Shown here in pieces: positions 24,160 through 35,500 of a stretch of DNA of 64,000 nt. This stretch comes from Oerskovia flava (lineage in GTDB: Bacteria > Actinomycetota > Actinomycetes > Actinomycetales > Cellulomonadaceae), in NCBI RefSeq assembly GCF_026163685.1, contig NZ_JAOXSR010000003.1:186001-250000 (forward strand), read 5' to 3'. Numbering within the stretch: the stretch's first letter is position 1; every line of letters starts with the position of its first letter. The translations under genes and the position numbers were made by a program. The notes below the pieces were generated by a model. That model worked only from the letters and a program-made list of their open reading frames with translations, was not told where the DNA came from and ran no database searches.

Positions 24160-25131
24160 TCACGCCCGTGCGGAGAACGGCGCCCGACGCCGCTCGGCGG
24201 CCCGTTGGGCGTCCTCCTGGACGAGCTCCGCGTTGATCCCGGCGCCAGCCATGACCCCTGCGGCCGCCGCCGCACCGACCATCGCGGACAGGTCGCTCGT
24301 GTTCCCGGCGGCCCAGACACCCGGCACGGTCGTCTCCCCGCGGGGACCCACGGGCACGAACCGGCCCATCGGGTGGTCCTCGAGCGTGCCGCCGAGCTGC
24401 TCGAACAGCTCACCGCGCGCCACCATGCGCGGCCCGACGACGACGGCCCCGGCCGGGAAGGCCGACCCGTCCTCGAGCACGACGCCGCGCAGTGCGCCGT
24501 CCTCGACGTCGAGGCGCGCGACCGTCCCCTCGACCACGCGCACACCCAGCGCGGCGAGCTGCTCCCACGTCGCGTCGTCGGGCTCGGGCGCCGTGTGCAG
24601 GTACAGGGTGACGTCGTCGCTGAGCTGACGGAACAAGAGCGTCTGGTGGACGCTCATCGCGCCGGACCCGAGCACGGCGATGCGCCGTCCCCGGGCCTCC
24701 CAGCCGTGGCAGTACGGGCAGTGCAGGACGTCGCGCCCCCACAGCTCGCGCACACCGGGCACGTCGGGCAGCTCGTCGACCAGGCCGGTCGCGAGGAGCA
24801 GGCGCCGGGCACGCACCGTGCTCACCTCTCCGCCCGCGCCGTCGATCTCGACCTCGAACTCTTCCCCGGCACGCCGGGCGCTGGTCGCCCGGCCCGACCG
24901 GATCTCCGCGCCGTAGGACTCGGCCTCGCGGCGGCCGGTCGCGAGCAGCTCGAGGGGCGCGACCCCCTCGCGGCCGAGCAGGTTGTGGGCGCCCGCGGCG
25001 GGGGCGTTGCGCGGCTCGCCGGCGTCGATCACGACGACGGAGCGCAGGGAACGGGCGAGCGTCACCGCGGCGGAGAGGCCGGCGGCTCCGCCGCCGAGGA
25101 CCACGGCGTCGTAGGTGCGGGTGGTAGGCAT
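24160..25131 (-). CDS. Thioredoxin-reductase-like NAD(P)/FAD oxidoreductase
   Basis: 323-residue flavoprotein. The FAD Rossmann motif is VVLGGGAAGLSAAVTLARS at the N-terminus. The redox-active pair is in VLHCPYCHGWEARG (about residue 138). The NADPH motif is IAVLGSGAMSVHQ, and the second FAD motif is VPGVWAAGNTSDLSAMVGAA. The CPYCHG form, rather than the CAxC of classical TrxB, marks the subfamily of stand-alone disulfide reductases common in actinobacteria. Its partner thiol protein is unknown. Start ATG 25131 has GGAG upstream. It lies between the methyltransferase and poxB genes on the same strand. Confidence 0.88.
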   Translation of the reverse strand: MPTTRTYDAVVLGGGAAGLSAAVTLARSLRSVVVIDAGEPRNAPAAGAHNLLGREGVAPLELLATGRREAESYGAEIRSGRATSARRAGEEFEVEIDGAGGEVSTVRARRLLLATGLVDELPDVPGVRELWGRDVLHCPYCHGWEARGRRIAVLGSGAMSVHQTLLFRQLSDDVTLYLHTAPEPDDATWEQLAALGVRVVEGTVARLDVEDGALRGVVLEDGSAFPAGAVVVGPRMVARGELFEQLGGTLEDHPMGRFVPVGPRGETTVPGVWAAGNTSDLSAMVGAAAAAGVMAGAGINAELVQEDAQRAAERRRAPFSARA

Positions 25132-25149
25132 GTGCTGCTCCTGGGTCCG

Positions 25150-25182
25150 GGGTGGTCTGCGGGTGGTCTCTGCGGGTGGTCT
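25150..25182. repeat. Three copies of GGGTGGTCT
   Basis: Copies start at 25150, 25161 and 25174. The last reaches into the stop codon of the methyltransferase gene. This looks like slippage duplication, with no obvious function. Confidence 0.6.
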
Positions 25183-26050
25183 AGCGGTGGGTGCTGTGCG
25201 GGCGCCGGGCCGCCCAGAGCGTGCGTCCGCTGCGCGCGCCCGGACCGTGCGGTGGGGGAGAGTCCGGCGCGGCGAGGAAGCCGTCGATCGCGGCGCGGTC
25301 CTCGGGGTCGAGGTGCTCGGCGAGCCCGGTCCGCTGGCGCTCGAGCACGACACGGACCCAGCGGGTGACCTCCGGGCCCGGTCCGGGCTCGGAGCGGAGC
25401 TCGTCGCGGGAGAGCACCTCGAGCCCCGCGGCCCGCAGGAACGGGGTCCAGTCCGGGTAGCGGTTCCACCCCGCGTGGGCCAGGGCCTCCTCGAGGCGTC
25501 GCTCGAACCCGGGGCGCGCCGCTCCGTCGGGCAGGACGGGGGTGGTGGCGGTCATCTCGACGACCGCGACCACGCCGCCGGGGGCGAGCGCGTCGTGCGC
25601 GCCGCGCAGGAGGCGCTCGGGGTCGACGACGTGGTGCAGCGAGGAGGCCGCCCAGACGAGGTCCGGGCCGGCCACGGGCGGCCAGCCGTCGTCGAGGTCG
25701 GCCTGCACCGTCCGGACCCGGTCGCCGATCCCGGCGGCGTCCGCGGCGGAGCGCAGGCGCGTGAGCATCGCCGCGGACGAGTCCACCGCCACGATCTCGG
25801 CCGCGGGGAATGCCTGCGCGAGGAGCAGCGTGCCGGTCCCCGTGCCTGCGCCGAGGTCGACCACCCGTGCGGCACCGGGCGCGAGCGCGGCGGTCCGGGC
25901 CACGACGTCGGTGAGCAGGTCGGCGAAGGCCGTGGCGTCGAGGTCGAGCAGCTCCGCCATCGCCTCCTCGGAGCGGTCGGAGCCGGGCTGCGGGTCGTGC
26001 GGATGTGGGTGGGGAGCCGGGCGGTGGTGCGGGGGGTGCGGTGTCGCCAT
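25181..26050 (-). CDS. Class I SAM-dependent methyltransferase
   Basis: 289-residue protein. SAM-binding motif I is VVDLGAGTGTGTLLLAQAF (about residues 64-82), motif II IVAVDSSAAMLTRLR, and motif IV near DLVWAASSLHHVVDPERLL. A His/Pro-rich N-terminus (HHRPAPHPHPHDP) precedes the domain and might bind metal. The substrate is unknown. It diverges from the HTH-cupin regulator with 47 bp between starts, so that protein probably controls it. ATG 26050 has GGAGGC directly upstream and TACCGT 7 nt away, so both leadered and leaderless initiation are conceivable. Confidence 0.85.
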   Translation of the reverse strand: MATPHPPHHRPAPHPHPHDPQPGSDRSEEAMAELLDLDATAFADLLTDVVARTAALAPGAARVVDLGAGTGTGTLLLAQAFPAAEIVAVDSSAAMLTRLRSAADAAGIGDRVRTVQADLDDGWPPVAGPDLVWAASSLHHVVDPERLLRGAHDALAPGGVVAVVEMTATTPVLPDGAARPGFERRLEEALAHAGWNRYPDWTPFLRAAGLEVLSRDELRSEPGPGPEVTRWVRVVLERQRTGLAEHLDPEDRAAIDGFLAAPDSPPPHGPGARSGRTLWAARRPHSTHR

Positions 26051-26056
26051 GCCTCC

Positions 26057-26062
26057 ACGGTA
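26057..26062 (-). promoter_or_regulatory. -10 box (TACCGT) of the methyltransferase gene
   Basis: TACCGT on the minus strand ends 7 nt before ATG 26050. It faces the divergent regulator promoter within a 47-bp gap. Confidence 0.45.
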
Positions 26063-26084
26063 GGCGAGCTGTGCGTGTGGAGCA

Positions 26085-26108
26085 TAGAGTCTTGCTCATG
26101 ACGCAAGA
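26085..26108 (+). promoter_or_regulatory. Leaderless -10 (TAGAGT) and overlapping inverted repeat at the HTH-cupin start
   Basis: TAGAGT (26085-26090) ends 8 nt before ATG 26098. TCTTGC (26090-26095) and GCAAGA (26103-26108) form an inverted repeat with a 7-nt centre that covers the start codon. This is a candidate autoregulatory operator. Confidence 0.5.
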
Positions 26109-26805
26109 AGTGGATCTGGACGCCGTGGTGCGCCAGCGAATCCGGGGGCTGCGGCTCGCACGCGGCTGGACGCTCGACTCCCTCGCCGCGCGCTGCTACC
26201 TCAGCCCCTCGACGCTCAGCCGGATCGAGACCGGCCACCGTCGGATCGCGCTCGACCAGCTCGTCCCGATCGCCCGTGCGCTGGGGACGACGCTCGACCA
26301 GCTCGTCGAACCGGTCGACGACGAGGACGTCGTGATCCGGCCCGAGCCGCAGCGCCACCCCGGTGTGACGATGTGGGTGCTCTCGCGCGAGCGCGCCGGC
26401 ACGACAGTCGCCAAGATGCGCATCACGACCGAGCGCCCCGCCGGGCCGGAGCACCAGCAGGTCCACCCGGGGCACGACTGGTTCACGGTGCTGTCCGGCA
26501 CGGCCGTGCTCTACCTCGCCGAGCGGGTCATTCTCGTCGAGGCGGGGCAGGCAGCGGAGTTCTCGACGATGGTGCCGCACTCGTTCGGCGCTCGCGGTGG
26601 TCCCGCCGAGATCCTCACGATCTTCGACCCGGACGGCGAGCGGGCCCACCTGAGCCAGGTGGCCGGCTCACCGCCGGCCGACCGGCTCCTGGACGGCTCC
26701 GCGCCGCAGCCACGGCAGGGCCACGAGGGTCGCGACGACGGCCAGCCCCGCCGCGGCGACGACGACCTCGAACCCGGCGTGGGACCCGGCCGCCTCGATC
26801 CGTGA
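26098..26805 (+). CDS. XRE-family HTH regulator with cupin domain
   Basis: 235-residue regulator. Residues ~10-65 form the helix-turn-helix (RIRGLRLARGWTLDSLAARC, YLSPSTLSRIETGHRRIALD). Residues ~95-185 form a small-molecule-binding cupin (HQQVHPGHDWFTVLSGTAVL, VEAGQAAEFSTMVPHSF) with His positions for a metal. Relatives usually stop soon after this domain, at about 190 residues. Here the frame continues ~45 residues through Gln/Arg/Asp-rich sequence that is antisense to the convergent MFS gene, giving a 138-bp overlap. This may be a lost stop codon. The leaderless start and the inverted repeat over it suggest autoregulation together with the divergent methyltransferase gene. Confidence 0.87.
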   Translation: MTQEVDLDAVVRQRIRGLRLARGWTLDSLAARCYLSPSTLSRIETGHRRIALDQLVPIARALGTTLDQLVEPVDDEDVVIRPEPQRHPGVTMWVLSRERAGTTVAKMRITTERPAGPEHQQVHPGHDWFTVLSGTAVLYLAERVILVEAGQAAEFSTMVPHSFGARGGPAEILTIFDPDGERAHLSQVAGSPPADRLLDGSAPQPRQGHEGRDDGQPRRGDDDLEPGVGPGRLDP

Positions 26806-27966
26806 ACCGGCGACCCATGCGCCGATCGAGACCCCGACACCCAGCGAGGTGCCGACCCAGGCGAGGCCCTCGGTGAGCTGCTGCGGCGCGACGATGTTCT
26901 GCACGAGCCCGTTGCCGTTGATGAGCGTCGGGGCGATCGCGAAGCCCGTGACGAACATGACCGCGGCGAGCACGGGCAGCGACGTGACGAAGAAGAACAG
27001 CGAGACCCCGGCTGCGAGGCCGAGGATCCCGATGACGAGGCGCCTCGACAGGGGCGAGACCCAATGCCTGGCGCCGTACAGCAGCCCTGAGATCAGGGAC
27101 CCCGTCGCGAAGATCCCGAGGATCAGGCCCGCGACGCCCGGGCTGCCCTGCTCCTCGGCGAACGCGATCGTCGAGACGTCGGTCCCACCGAAGACGATGC
27201 CCATGGCGACGAAGATCAGCGCGAGCACGACCATGCCGGGTGAGCGCATCGCCGACCGGCTGCGGCGACCTGGCACCGGCGGCGCGACGGGCGGCTCGGT
27301 GGCGCGCTGCGACAGGAACCACAGACCGCCGACGACGGCGCCCACGAGGGGCACGATCAGCCCCGCGGACGGCGTGACCGACGTCGCGAGGACGGTCGCG
27401 AGGACGGGGCCGACGACGAACACGAGCTCGTCGAACGCTGACTCGAGCGAGTAGGCGGTGTGCAGGCGGCGCGGGTCGTCGAGCACGTACGACCACCGGG
27501 CGCGGACCATCGACCCGTACGACCCGGCCGTACCGCCGGCGATCGCGGCGAACACGTAGAGCGTCCACTCCGGCTCCTGGCGCACCGCGGTGACGACGAG
27601 GCCGCTCAGCCCGAACGCCGCGGCGGCGAGCATCGGCAGCATCACCCGCCGCTGGCCCTTGAGGTCGACGAGCCGCGCGATCTGGGGCGAGCAGATCGCC
27701 TGCGCGACGATGAGGACGGCCGCGACCCGCCCGGCCAGCGCGTACGAGCCGTAGAGCCCCTGGACCATGAGGATCGTCCCGATGCCCACCATCGACATCG
27801 GCAGGCGGGCGATGACGGCCGAGACCGAGAACGACCATGCGCCGGGGACGCTCAGGACGGCCCGGTAGGGGTTGCGCGACGGCCGCGTCGAGGGCGGGGG
27901 AGAGGTGGCGTCCTCGACCGGGGGCGTGGTGCTCTCGTCAGGCGCAGGAGTGGGATCTTGGACCAC
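26668..27966 (-). CDS. MFS transporter
   Basis: 432-residue carrier with 12 predicted membrane segments and a Pro/Thr/Ser-rich cytosolic N-terminus. Visible features are AVIARLPMSMVGIGTILMVQ (helix 1), IARLVDLKGQRRVMLPML (the A-like motif between helices 2 and 3) and LYVFAAIAGGTAGSYGSMVR. The second half begins AMRSPGMVVLALIFVAMGI. No substrate can be assigned and a drug or metabolite exporter is possible. GTG 27966 was chosen as the start. The 3' end overlaps the convergent HTH-cupin gene by 138 bp. Confidence 0.83.
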   Translation of the reverse strand: MVQDPTPAPDESTTPPVEDATSPPPSTRPSRNPYRAVLSVPGAWSFSVSAVIARLPMSMVGIGTILMVQGLYGSYALAGRVAAVLIVAQAICSPQIARLVDLKGQRRVMLPMLAAAAFGLSGLVVTAVRQEPEWTLYVFAAIAGGTAGSYGSMVRARWSYVLDDPRRLHTAYSLESAFDELVFVVGPVLATVLATSVTPSAGLIVPLVGAVVGGLWFLSQRATEPPVAPPVPGRRSRSAMRSPGMVVLALIFVAMGIVFGGTDVSTIAFAEEQGSPGVAGLILGIFATGSLISGLLYGARHWVSPLSRRLVIGILGLAAGVSLFFFVTSLPVLAAVMFVTGFAIAPTLINGNGLVQNIVAPQQLTEGLAWVGTSLGVGVSIGAWVAGSRIEAAGSHAGFEVVVAAAGLAVVATLVALPWLRRGAVQEPVGRR

Positions 27967-28014
27967 CGTCCCAGTGTGGCACCGCAGGGACCGTCCAGGC
28001 GCGGGAACGCGGGC

Positions 28015-28044
28015 GGCGCCGCGGACCCGGAGGTCCACGGCGCC
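28015..28044 (-). terminator. Hairpin terminator of the lipoprotein gene
   Basis: 13-bp stem with one mismatch (28015-28027 with 28032-28044) and a CGGA loop, 19 bp past the lipoprotein stop and upstream of the MFS gene on the same strand. Confidence 0.7.
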
Positions 28045-28062
28045 GTAGCGGTGCGAGATGCG

Positions 28063-28809
28063 TCAGCTGATCGTGCCGGTGCCCTCGACCTCCTGGCGCA
28101 CGTCGTGGCGCAGGTCGCCCGCACTGTCGACGGGCACGAGGACCGCGGAGAAGGTGATCGGCGAACCGGACTGGTAGGCGAAGTTCTGCCCGTACGAGAA
28201 CGTCTGGCCGGGCTCGAAGACGTACACCGACGGGTCCACGTAGGAGCCCGCGGCGAGCCCTCCGTCGTTGACCTCCTGGGCCTCGAACAGCTCGCTGTCG
28301 ACGATCGAGTCCATGCCCTGCATGTACGGCCAGTCGTCGTAGCGCGCGCTGATGTTGACAAGGCTCGAACCGAGCTGGATGGGCTCGTCGCCGGTGTTCG
28401 TGATGACGTAGTTGACGAAGACGATCTCGTCACCCTCGTCGATCAGAGGCTCGTTCGTCTCCGGGTCCGCGAACTGCCCGGTCTTCGTGGCCTCCGTCGT
28501 GCCGACCTGGTAGACGTCGACCTGGAAGTCGTCGCCGCTGAGGCTGCTGATCTGCTCACCGGGCGTCGTGACGGGGTTGGCCCACTCGGGCACGTCGCCG
28601 GAGGCGGACGAGTCCACCTCCTCGGCGTCCTCGGTCTCCTCCTCAGCCGGCTCCTCGGTCTCTTCCTCGGAGACGTCCGCGTCGTCGGCGGTCTCCGCCT
28701 CGGTCGTGGCGGTGGCGTCGGCGGGAGTCTCGGAGTCTGCGCAGGCGGCGGAGCCGATCAGGACCAGCCCGGTGACGGACAGAGCGGCAAGGGTGCGGGG
28801 GATGCGCAT
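28063..28809 (-). CDS. Acidic lipoprotein with DUF4352-like beta-sandwich
   Basis: 248-residue exported lipoprotein. The signal is MRIPRTLAALSVTGLVLIGS and a lipobox (SAAC) places Cys at about residue 23. Residues ~24-75 are a strongly acidic Glu/Thr/Ala linker that lifts the domain through the cell wall. The C-terminal domain (about 85-248) contains EGDEIVFVNYVITNTGDEPI and other strands with an immunoglobulin-like pattern, as in DUF4352-type lipoproteins. Ligand and role are unknown. It is a single-gene transcript with a hairpin behind it. The downstream neighbour, MFS, starts 97 bp after its stop. Confidence 0.75.
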   Translation of the reverse strand: MRIPRTLAALSVTGLVLIGSAACADSETPADATATTEAETADDADVSEEETEEPAEEETEDAEEVDSSASGDVPEWANPVTTPGEQISSLSGDDFQVDVYQVGTTEATKTGQFADPETNEPLIDEGDEIVFVNYVITNTGDEPIQLGSSLVNISARYDDWPYMQGMDSIVDSELFEAQEVNDGGLAAGSYVDPSVYVFEPGQTFSYGQNFAYQSGSPITFSAVLVPVDSAGDLRHDVRQEVEGTGTIS

Positions 28810-28900
28810 GGTTCTCTTCTCGTGAAGGGTCGGGTGCTCACCGCAACCTTAGGTGGGACACCACTCTTGGCGCGCCCCCCGACCATGGGGAGAACTCCCC

Positions 28901-30583
<1,683 letters not shown>

Positions 30584-30675
30584 GGGTCGATCCTGCCAGG
30601 CCCGAGGTCGTCTGACACGCCCCGACCACGGTGGATGTCCCCGACGGCTCGGCGCGGACGAGGTGGGCGCGTGGA

Positions 30676-30681
30676 TAGACT
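30676..30681 (+). promoter_or_regulatory. -10 box (TAGACT) of a leaderless transcript
   Basis: TAGACT ends 8 nt before the ATG at 30689, in the 105-bp gap divergent from pgm. Confidence 0.55.
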
Positions 30682-30688
30682 GCGACGC

Positions 30689-31513
30689 ATGGCCAAGAAC
30701 ACCACCCCCGACTTCGTGCTGCGTCCCTTCGAGGGGCTCCCCGGTGAGACCGACTGGGTGGCGATGCGCGAGGTCGTGCCGTCGGCCAGTGCGACCGCCC
30801 GAACCACCCCGGAGCACGGTGCGCGCGACGTGCTGGTCGTGACCGTCCTGCCCGCCGGCTGGGCGGCCCTGCACCGTCAGGACGGCACGATCCTGCTCGC
30901 CGTGCAGACCCTCGCGGGCTCCGGCGACACGAGCCGCGACCTCGCCGCCGTGCTGCTCGAGGCCATCGACGCCGAGCCGGGGACGTCCATCGAGATGGGC
31001 GCGCTGCCCGGTGCCGGTCCGCGCCTGCAGGACGTGCTCGACGTCGAGGTCCCGTTCGAGGTCACCGTCCACGAGGACTTCGCCTACTGGCTCGACCCGA
31101 GCACCGAGGTCACACCCGACATCCAGGCGTCGCTCGACCAGGCGGCCGAGACGATGGTGCCGACCGTGAAGCTCGAGTCGGTCGACTCCGCCTACTGGTG
31201 CTCGATGAACCGTGAGTTCCTGCGCTGGGCGTTCCCCGCGGACGAGGACTCCCTCATCGACGCGATCTCCCGCCTGCACGCCCGGCGCGAGTCGGGTCTC
31301 GGCGGCGGCAAGTTCGTCGGCGCGTTCCGTTCGAGCGGGCTGCTCGTGCCCGTGTGGGAGCTGCCCCGTGGGACGACGGCGAGCGACCTGGAGGAGCCCG
31401 CCGTCGCGTTCCGCGACAGGCTGACGGCGGCGCTCGAGGTCTCGGAGCCGCTCGACGGGAACGAGCGTCGTGCGCGGGCGGGGATCGTCTCCCGTCAGGT
31501 CACGCTTCGCTGA
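30689..31513 (+). CDS. DUF5926-like actinobacterial protein
   Basis: 274-residue cytosolic protein. It resembles the actinobacteria-specific family often labelled DUF5926, though I cannot confirm this without a search. It starts [20 protein letters not shown] and has conserved-looking blocks ([69 protein letters not shown]). There is no signal peptide, membrane helix or known catalytic motif. In relatives it commonly sits next to a glycosyltransferase gene, as here (104 bp upstream of it). The start is fixed by a TAGACT box 8 nt away. Confidence 0.7.
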   Translation: MAKNTTPDFVLRPFEGLPGETDWVAMREVVPSASATARTTPEHGARDVLVVTVLPAGWAALHRQDGTILLAVQTLAGSGDTSRDLAAVLLEAIDAEPGTSIEMGALPGAGPRLQDVLDVEVPFEVTVHEDFAYWLDPSTEVTPDIQASLDQAAETMVPTVKLESVDSAYWCSMNREFLRWAFPADEDSLIDAISRLHARRESGLGGGKFVGAFRSSGLLVPVWELPRGTTASDLEEPAVAFRDRLTAALEVSEPLDGNERRARAGIVSRQVTLR

Positions 31514-31604
31514 CCAGTTCACGCGTTCCCTTTGCGAGCCCGTAGACTTCTGGGCGACTTCACCACCGCAGGCGTGGCATTCTGCGGCCCACTCTTTGCA
31601 CTAC

Positions 31605-31610
31605 TAGGCT
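31605..31610 (+). promoter_or_regulatory. -10 box (TAGGCT) of the leaderless glycosyltransferase gene
   Basis: TAGGCT ends 8 nt before the GTG at 31618. No Shine-Dalgarno sequence lies between. Confidence 0.55.
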
Positions 31611-31617
31611 GGACGGC

Positions 31618-32571
31618 GTGAGCGAAGACCATCGGTCGACCGAGACGGGGACGAGCACGGAGGCCCCTGAGGGAGTCGGCGCGCCTCCGGGCGCCAGGTC
31701 TCCGGGCCGGGGTCCCGCACCCCGCACAGCGACCGCCACGACCCGTGCGGCGACCGCCACGACCCGTGCGGCGACCGCCACGACCCGTGCGGCGACCGCC
31801 AAGACCCCCCGGACCGCGCCCGCGCAGGGTTCACGCCGGCTCAAGCAGCGCGTGGCGGTCATCATCCCGGCGAAGGACGAGGCGCGGCGCATCGCCGCGA
31901 CCGTCCGTGCTGCGAAGGCGATCCCGCACGTCGATCTCGTGCTCGTGGTCGACGACGGGAGCGAGGACTCGACCCAGCACGTCGCGCGCGAGGCGGGCGC
32001 CGTCGTCGTGCGGCACTCGCACAACCGCGGCAAGGCCGCAGCGATGGAGACCGGGGCCGCGGTCGTCGCGATGCGCGACACGGCCGACCGGCCGCAGCGC
32101 CTCCTGCTGTTCGTCGACGGCGACCTGGGCGAGACGGCCGTGAACACGGCTCCGCTCGTGGCGCCCGTGCTCGACGGCGTCGCGGACGTCGCGATCGCAC
32201 TGCTCCCGCCGCAGCCCGGTGCGGGCGGGCGGGGGATCGTCGTGGGTGCAGCGCGCCGCGCGATCCAGTCGATGACGGGGTGGACCCCGACGCAGCCGCT
32301 GTCCGGGATGCGCTGCCTCACGCGCGAGGCGTTCGAGGCGGCGACGCCGCTCGCGCACGGCTGGGGGGTGGAGACCGGCATGACGATCGACCTGCTGCGC
32401 AAGGGCTACGTCGCGATCGAGGTCCCGTGCGACCTGCGGCACCGCGCCTCGGGCAGCGACCTCAAGAGCCAGCTGCACCGTGCGGCGCAGTACCGCGACG
32501 TGCAGCTGGCGGTCAACGCCCGGCGCGTGCGCGCGGTCGCCGGAGCGTTGAGCGGCCGCCGGGACCGGTAG
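31618..32571 (+). CDS. Family 2 glycosyltransferase
   Basis: 317-residue GT-A enzyme. The catalytic core starts at about residue 76: RVAVIIPAKDEARRIAATVR, the nucleotide-binding LVVDDGSEDSTQHVA, and the DXD-like metal site in LLLFVDGDLGE. Later motifs are PLSGMRCLTREAFEA and HGWGVETGMTIDLL. It lacks membrane helices and is close to the polyprenyl-glycosyl or glucosyl-3-phosphoglycerate type, but the donor and acceptor are not evident. The N-terminal ~70 residues are low complexity and include a 7-residue repeat (TTRAATA). The 3' end overlaps the convergent 1525-residue membrane protein gene by 59 bp. Confidence 0.85.
   Translation: MSEDHRSTETGTSTEAPEGVGAPPGARSPGRGPAPRTATATTRAATATTRAATATTRAATAKTPRTAPAQGSRRLKQRVAVIIPAKDEARRIAATVRAAKAIPHVDLVLVVDDGSEDSTQHVAREAGAVVVRHSHNRGKAAAMETGAAVVAMRDTADRPQRLLLFVDGDLGETAVNTAPLVAPVLDGVADVAIALLPPQPGAGGRGIVVGAARRAIQSMTGWTPTQPLSGMRCLTREAFEAATPLAHGWGVETGMTIDLLRKGYVAIEVPCDLRHRASGSDLKSQLHRAAQYRDVQLAVNARRVRAVAGALSGRRDR
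31729..31800 (+). repeat. 21-bp tandem repeat in the glycosyltransferase gene
   Basis: Three complete 21-bp units (starting 31729, 31750, 31771) and a partial fourth, each encoding a seven-residue Ala/Thr/Arg unit. Codon-identical copies imply recent expansion. Confidence 0.85.
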
Positions 32572-35500
32572 TCCCCGCCGGCCCGCCGAGCGGGTCGGGT
32601 GTGCTGCGCAGCGCGAGCATCCCCATGAGCGGCAGGGCCGCGACGAGCATCACGGTCGCGATCCGCACGCCGTAGTCGTTGACGATCGCGCCCCCGACGG
32701 CGGCGATGAGGAGCCCGACGAGCACCGGCCGGACGAGCGGCCACTGCTCCTCGACCCGCTCGAACCACCGCGGGCGCATCCTGGGGCCGCCCCACAGGAC
32801 GAGTGCCGTGGCGATCACCAGGGCGAGCGTGACCCAGGCGGGGATCCCGTTGGTCACGGTCGCGGCCGCGTACCCGCCCTTGCGGGCGATGGTCTCCCAC
32901 GCGGTCCCGTCGATCGCGGACTGGACGAACAGCCCGAGGTGCGTGCGCTCCGCCGCGGGCCGGAGCCAGTCGGCGATGCCGATGGCGGCGACGACGGCGA
33001 CCCCGCCGATCCCGATGAGCGCGAGGCGAGTCCAGGTGACGCGCACGTCCGCGACCGCGAGCACCACGATCGCCGCGGCGGGCACGAGCACGAGGCCGCC
33101 ACCGACGTCGGCCCCGAGGGTGGGCCACAGGTCGACGATCAACGCGACCGCGCCGATGCCGATGGCGGACCAGATCGCCGCGCGGCGTCGTCCCCGGTGC
33201 AGCAACCAGGTGGCGAGAGCCGCGGCCGTGATGAGCGCCGCGACGACGTACACGGAGTAGGTGGGGTTCCCGAAGCCGTAGTAGCGGCCGCCGAGCGTCG
33301 GGGCCGGGCCGAGCGGGCTGCCGCGGTGCAGGGGTGTGCCGAGCACGGCGTCGAGCGTGAGCACCGCGAACGTGATGCCGCTGATCAGGGCCGGCCCCAC
33401 CCAGGCCGGTCGCCAGGGCGCGAGCGCCCCGAGGCCGGCGACGATCGCGGTGCAGCCGACCAGCGACAACCACATCACTACGCCCGGGTCGTCGAAGCGC
33501 CACCACGACCAGGTCGTCATGAGGAAGAGCCCGGCGGGCAGCGACGCCAGGACGAGCATGGTCCCGTCGAGCGCGGATCGTGCACGGCGCGCGGCCGTCG
33601 GGGAGCGTCGGGCGAGCCGCGGGCCGAGGACGAGCGCTCCCGCGAGCAGCACGATCGCGACGTACAGCGGCACGGTCGTCACGCTGCCGGCGACCCCGCG
33701 CAGCGTGTGGTCCCGCACGGTGAGCTCGGCGAGCTGGTCGACGGCGGTGGCAGCGTCGGTCGGCCGCGGTCCGGCGGGCACGAGCGGCGCCCCGGTGAAC
33801 TCCGGCGGGTTCGGTGCGTCGACGGCGCCGAGGAGGGTCGTCGGCAGGTCGAGGAGGCGGACGGCCCCCTCCCAGCGCGTCGACGCGGCGGAGAGGAAGC
33901 GTGGCTGCGACTGCCCGTCGCCGTCCACGAGGCCGATGCCGAGGGACGGACGCCCCGGAGCGGGGTTGCCGGTGTCGACGACGATGACGGTCGCGTCGGC
34001 GGGGATCGACTGCAGGACACGGCGCACGGTGGTGTCGACCGCGCGGAGGGCGTCGTCGCGGCCGTCGACCCCGGTCGCTCCGGCGGCGAGCGCCGCGGGC
34101 ACGGACTCGGGGTCCGGGTGGTAGGGAGCGGCGCCCGCGTCGACGATCGTCACGGGGCACGCGAACGACTCCGCCGGGGTGCGCAGCGCGGTCTCGAGGT
34201 CGCGGTAGCGCTCCACGGTGCCGTCCGGGCCGGCGAGCGCGAGCGCCGCACCGGGCCCGACCGCCGTCGTGCAGGCGCTCGCGCCCCCGAGCGACGAGGC
34301 GAGGACCCCGAGCTCGGGGTTGAACTCGGACGCGGACTGACGGTCCACGAGGTCAGCCCAGCCCTCGACGGTCGCGTCGCCCTCGCTGCCGGGCGTGACC
34401 GTCCAGGGCGCGCACTCCCAGGTGCCGTCGACCCGTTCGCCCGTCACGGCGCCACGGCCCGACGACAGCGACAGCCAGCCGCCCGCCGGGCACTGCCCGT
34501 TCGCGCCGCTCGTCCCGACGGCGACGCCGGCCGCGCTCGCGCCGTCGCGCAGGAGACCCCACAGGGTCGGGGTGGTGGTGCGCGAGACGTCGGCCCAGCG
34601 GACCCCGCCGGTCCCGACGACGACCACGGGTGAGCCGTCGGCCGTGACCGACGTGCCGCGTCCCGAGGTGACGTCACCGGCCGCGACGAGCGGCGGGGGA
34701 GCCGGGACGGCGACGGCCGCGAGCAGGAGCGTCGCGAGCAGCCCGCCGCCGGTCGCGAGCAGGACGCCGGGCATCCGCCGCAGCGGAGCCTGCTGCTCGA
34801 TCTGCTTCTCCACCGGTCCCGTTGCCGGGCCGAACCACTGCGCACCGCACCAGGAGACGGCGAGCATCCCGAGGCCCACGAGGAGGACGACGCCCGCGAC
34901 GACGATGCCCGAGTCGTTGAGGACGGTCCCGACGGCGGCCGCGACGACCACGCTGGTCACCACGGGACGCAGCAGCGGCCAGGTCTCGTACGCGCGGCGC
35001 AGCGGGTCGGGACGGAAGCGCTCGGGCCCGACGAGGGCGAGGCACAGGGCGACGATCGCGACGGTCGCCAGCGCACCGAGCGGGTTGGCGACGGTTGCCC
35101 AGGCGCCGCTGGCCTTGGAGACGAGGACGCCGTACGCCTCGCCGTCGAGCACGCGGTCCACGAACTGCCCGAGGTGTGAGCTGGTCCCCGGGCGGGCCCA
35201 GTCGATGACGGCGACGACGCCGACGACCGCGAGCGTCGCGGCGGCGGCACCGAGCGCGCGCTTGGCCGTGACCGTGGCTCCCGCGACACCGAGCAGGAGC
35301 ACCACGAAGGCCGGGACCAGGGCGAGGATGCCGCCGAAGTCCGCGCCGAACGCGGGCCAGCCGTCGACGACGGTCGTCACGACCCCGACCCCCGCGGCGA
35401 GCCCCAGCGCCGCCCGGCGTCGCCCGCGGGCGAGCAGGAGGGCGGCGAGTGCCCCGGCGAGCACGAGCGCGCTGGCGGCGTACACGGAGAACGCGGTGTT

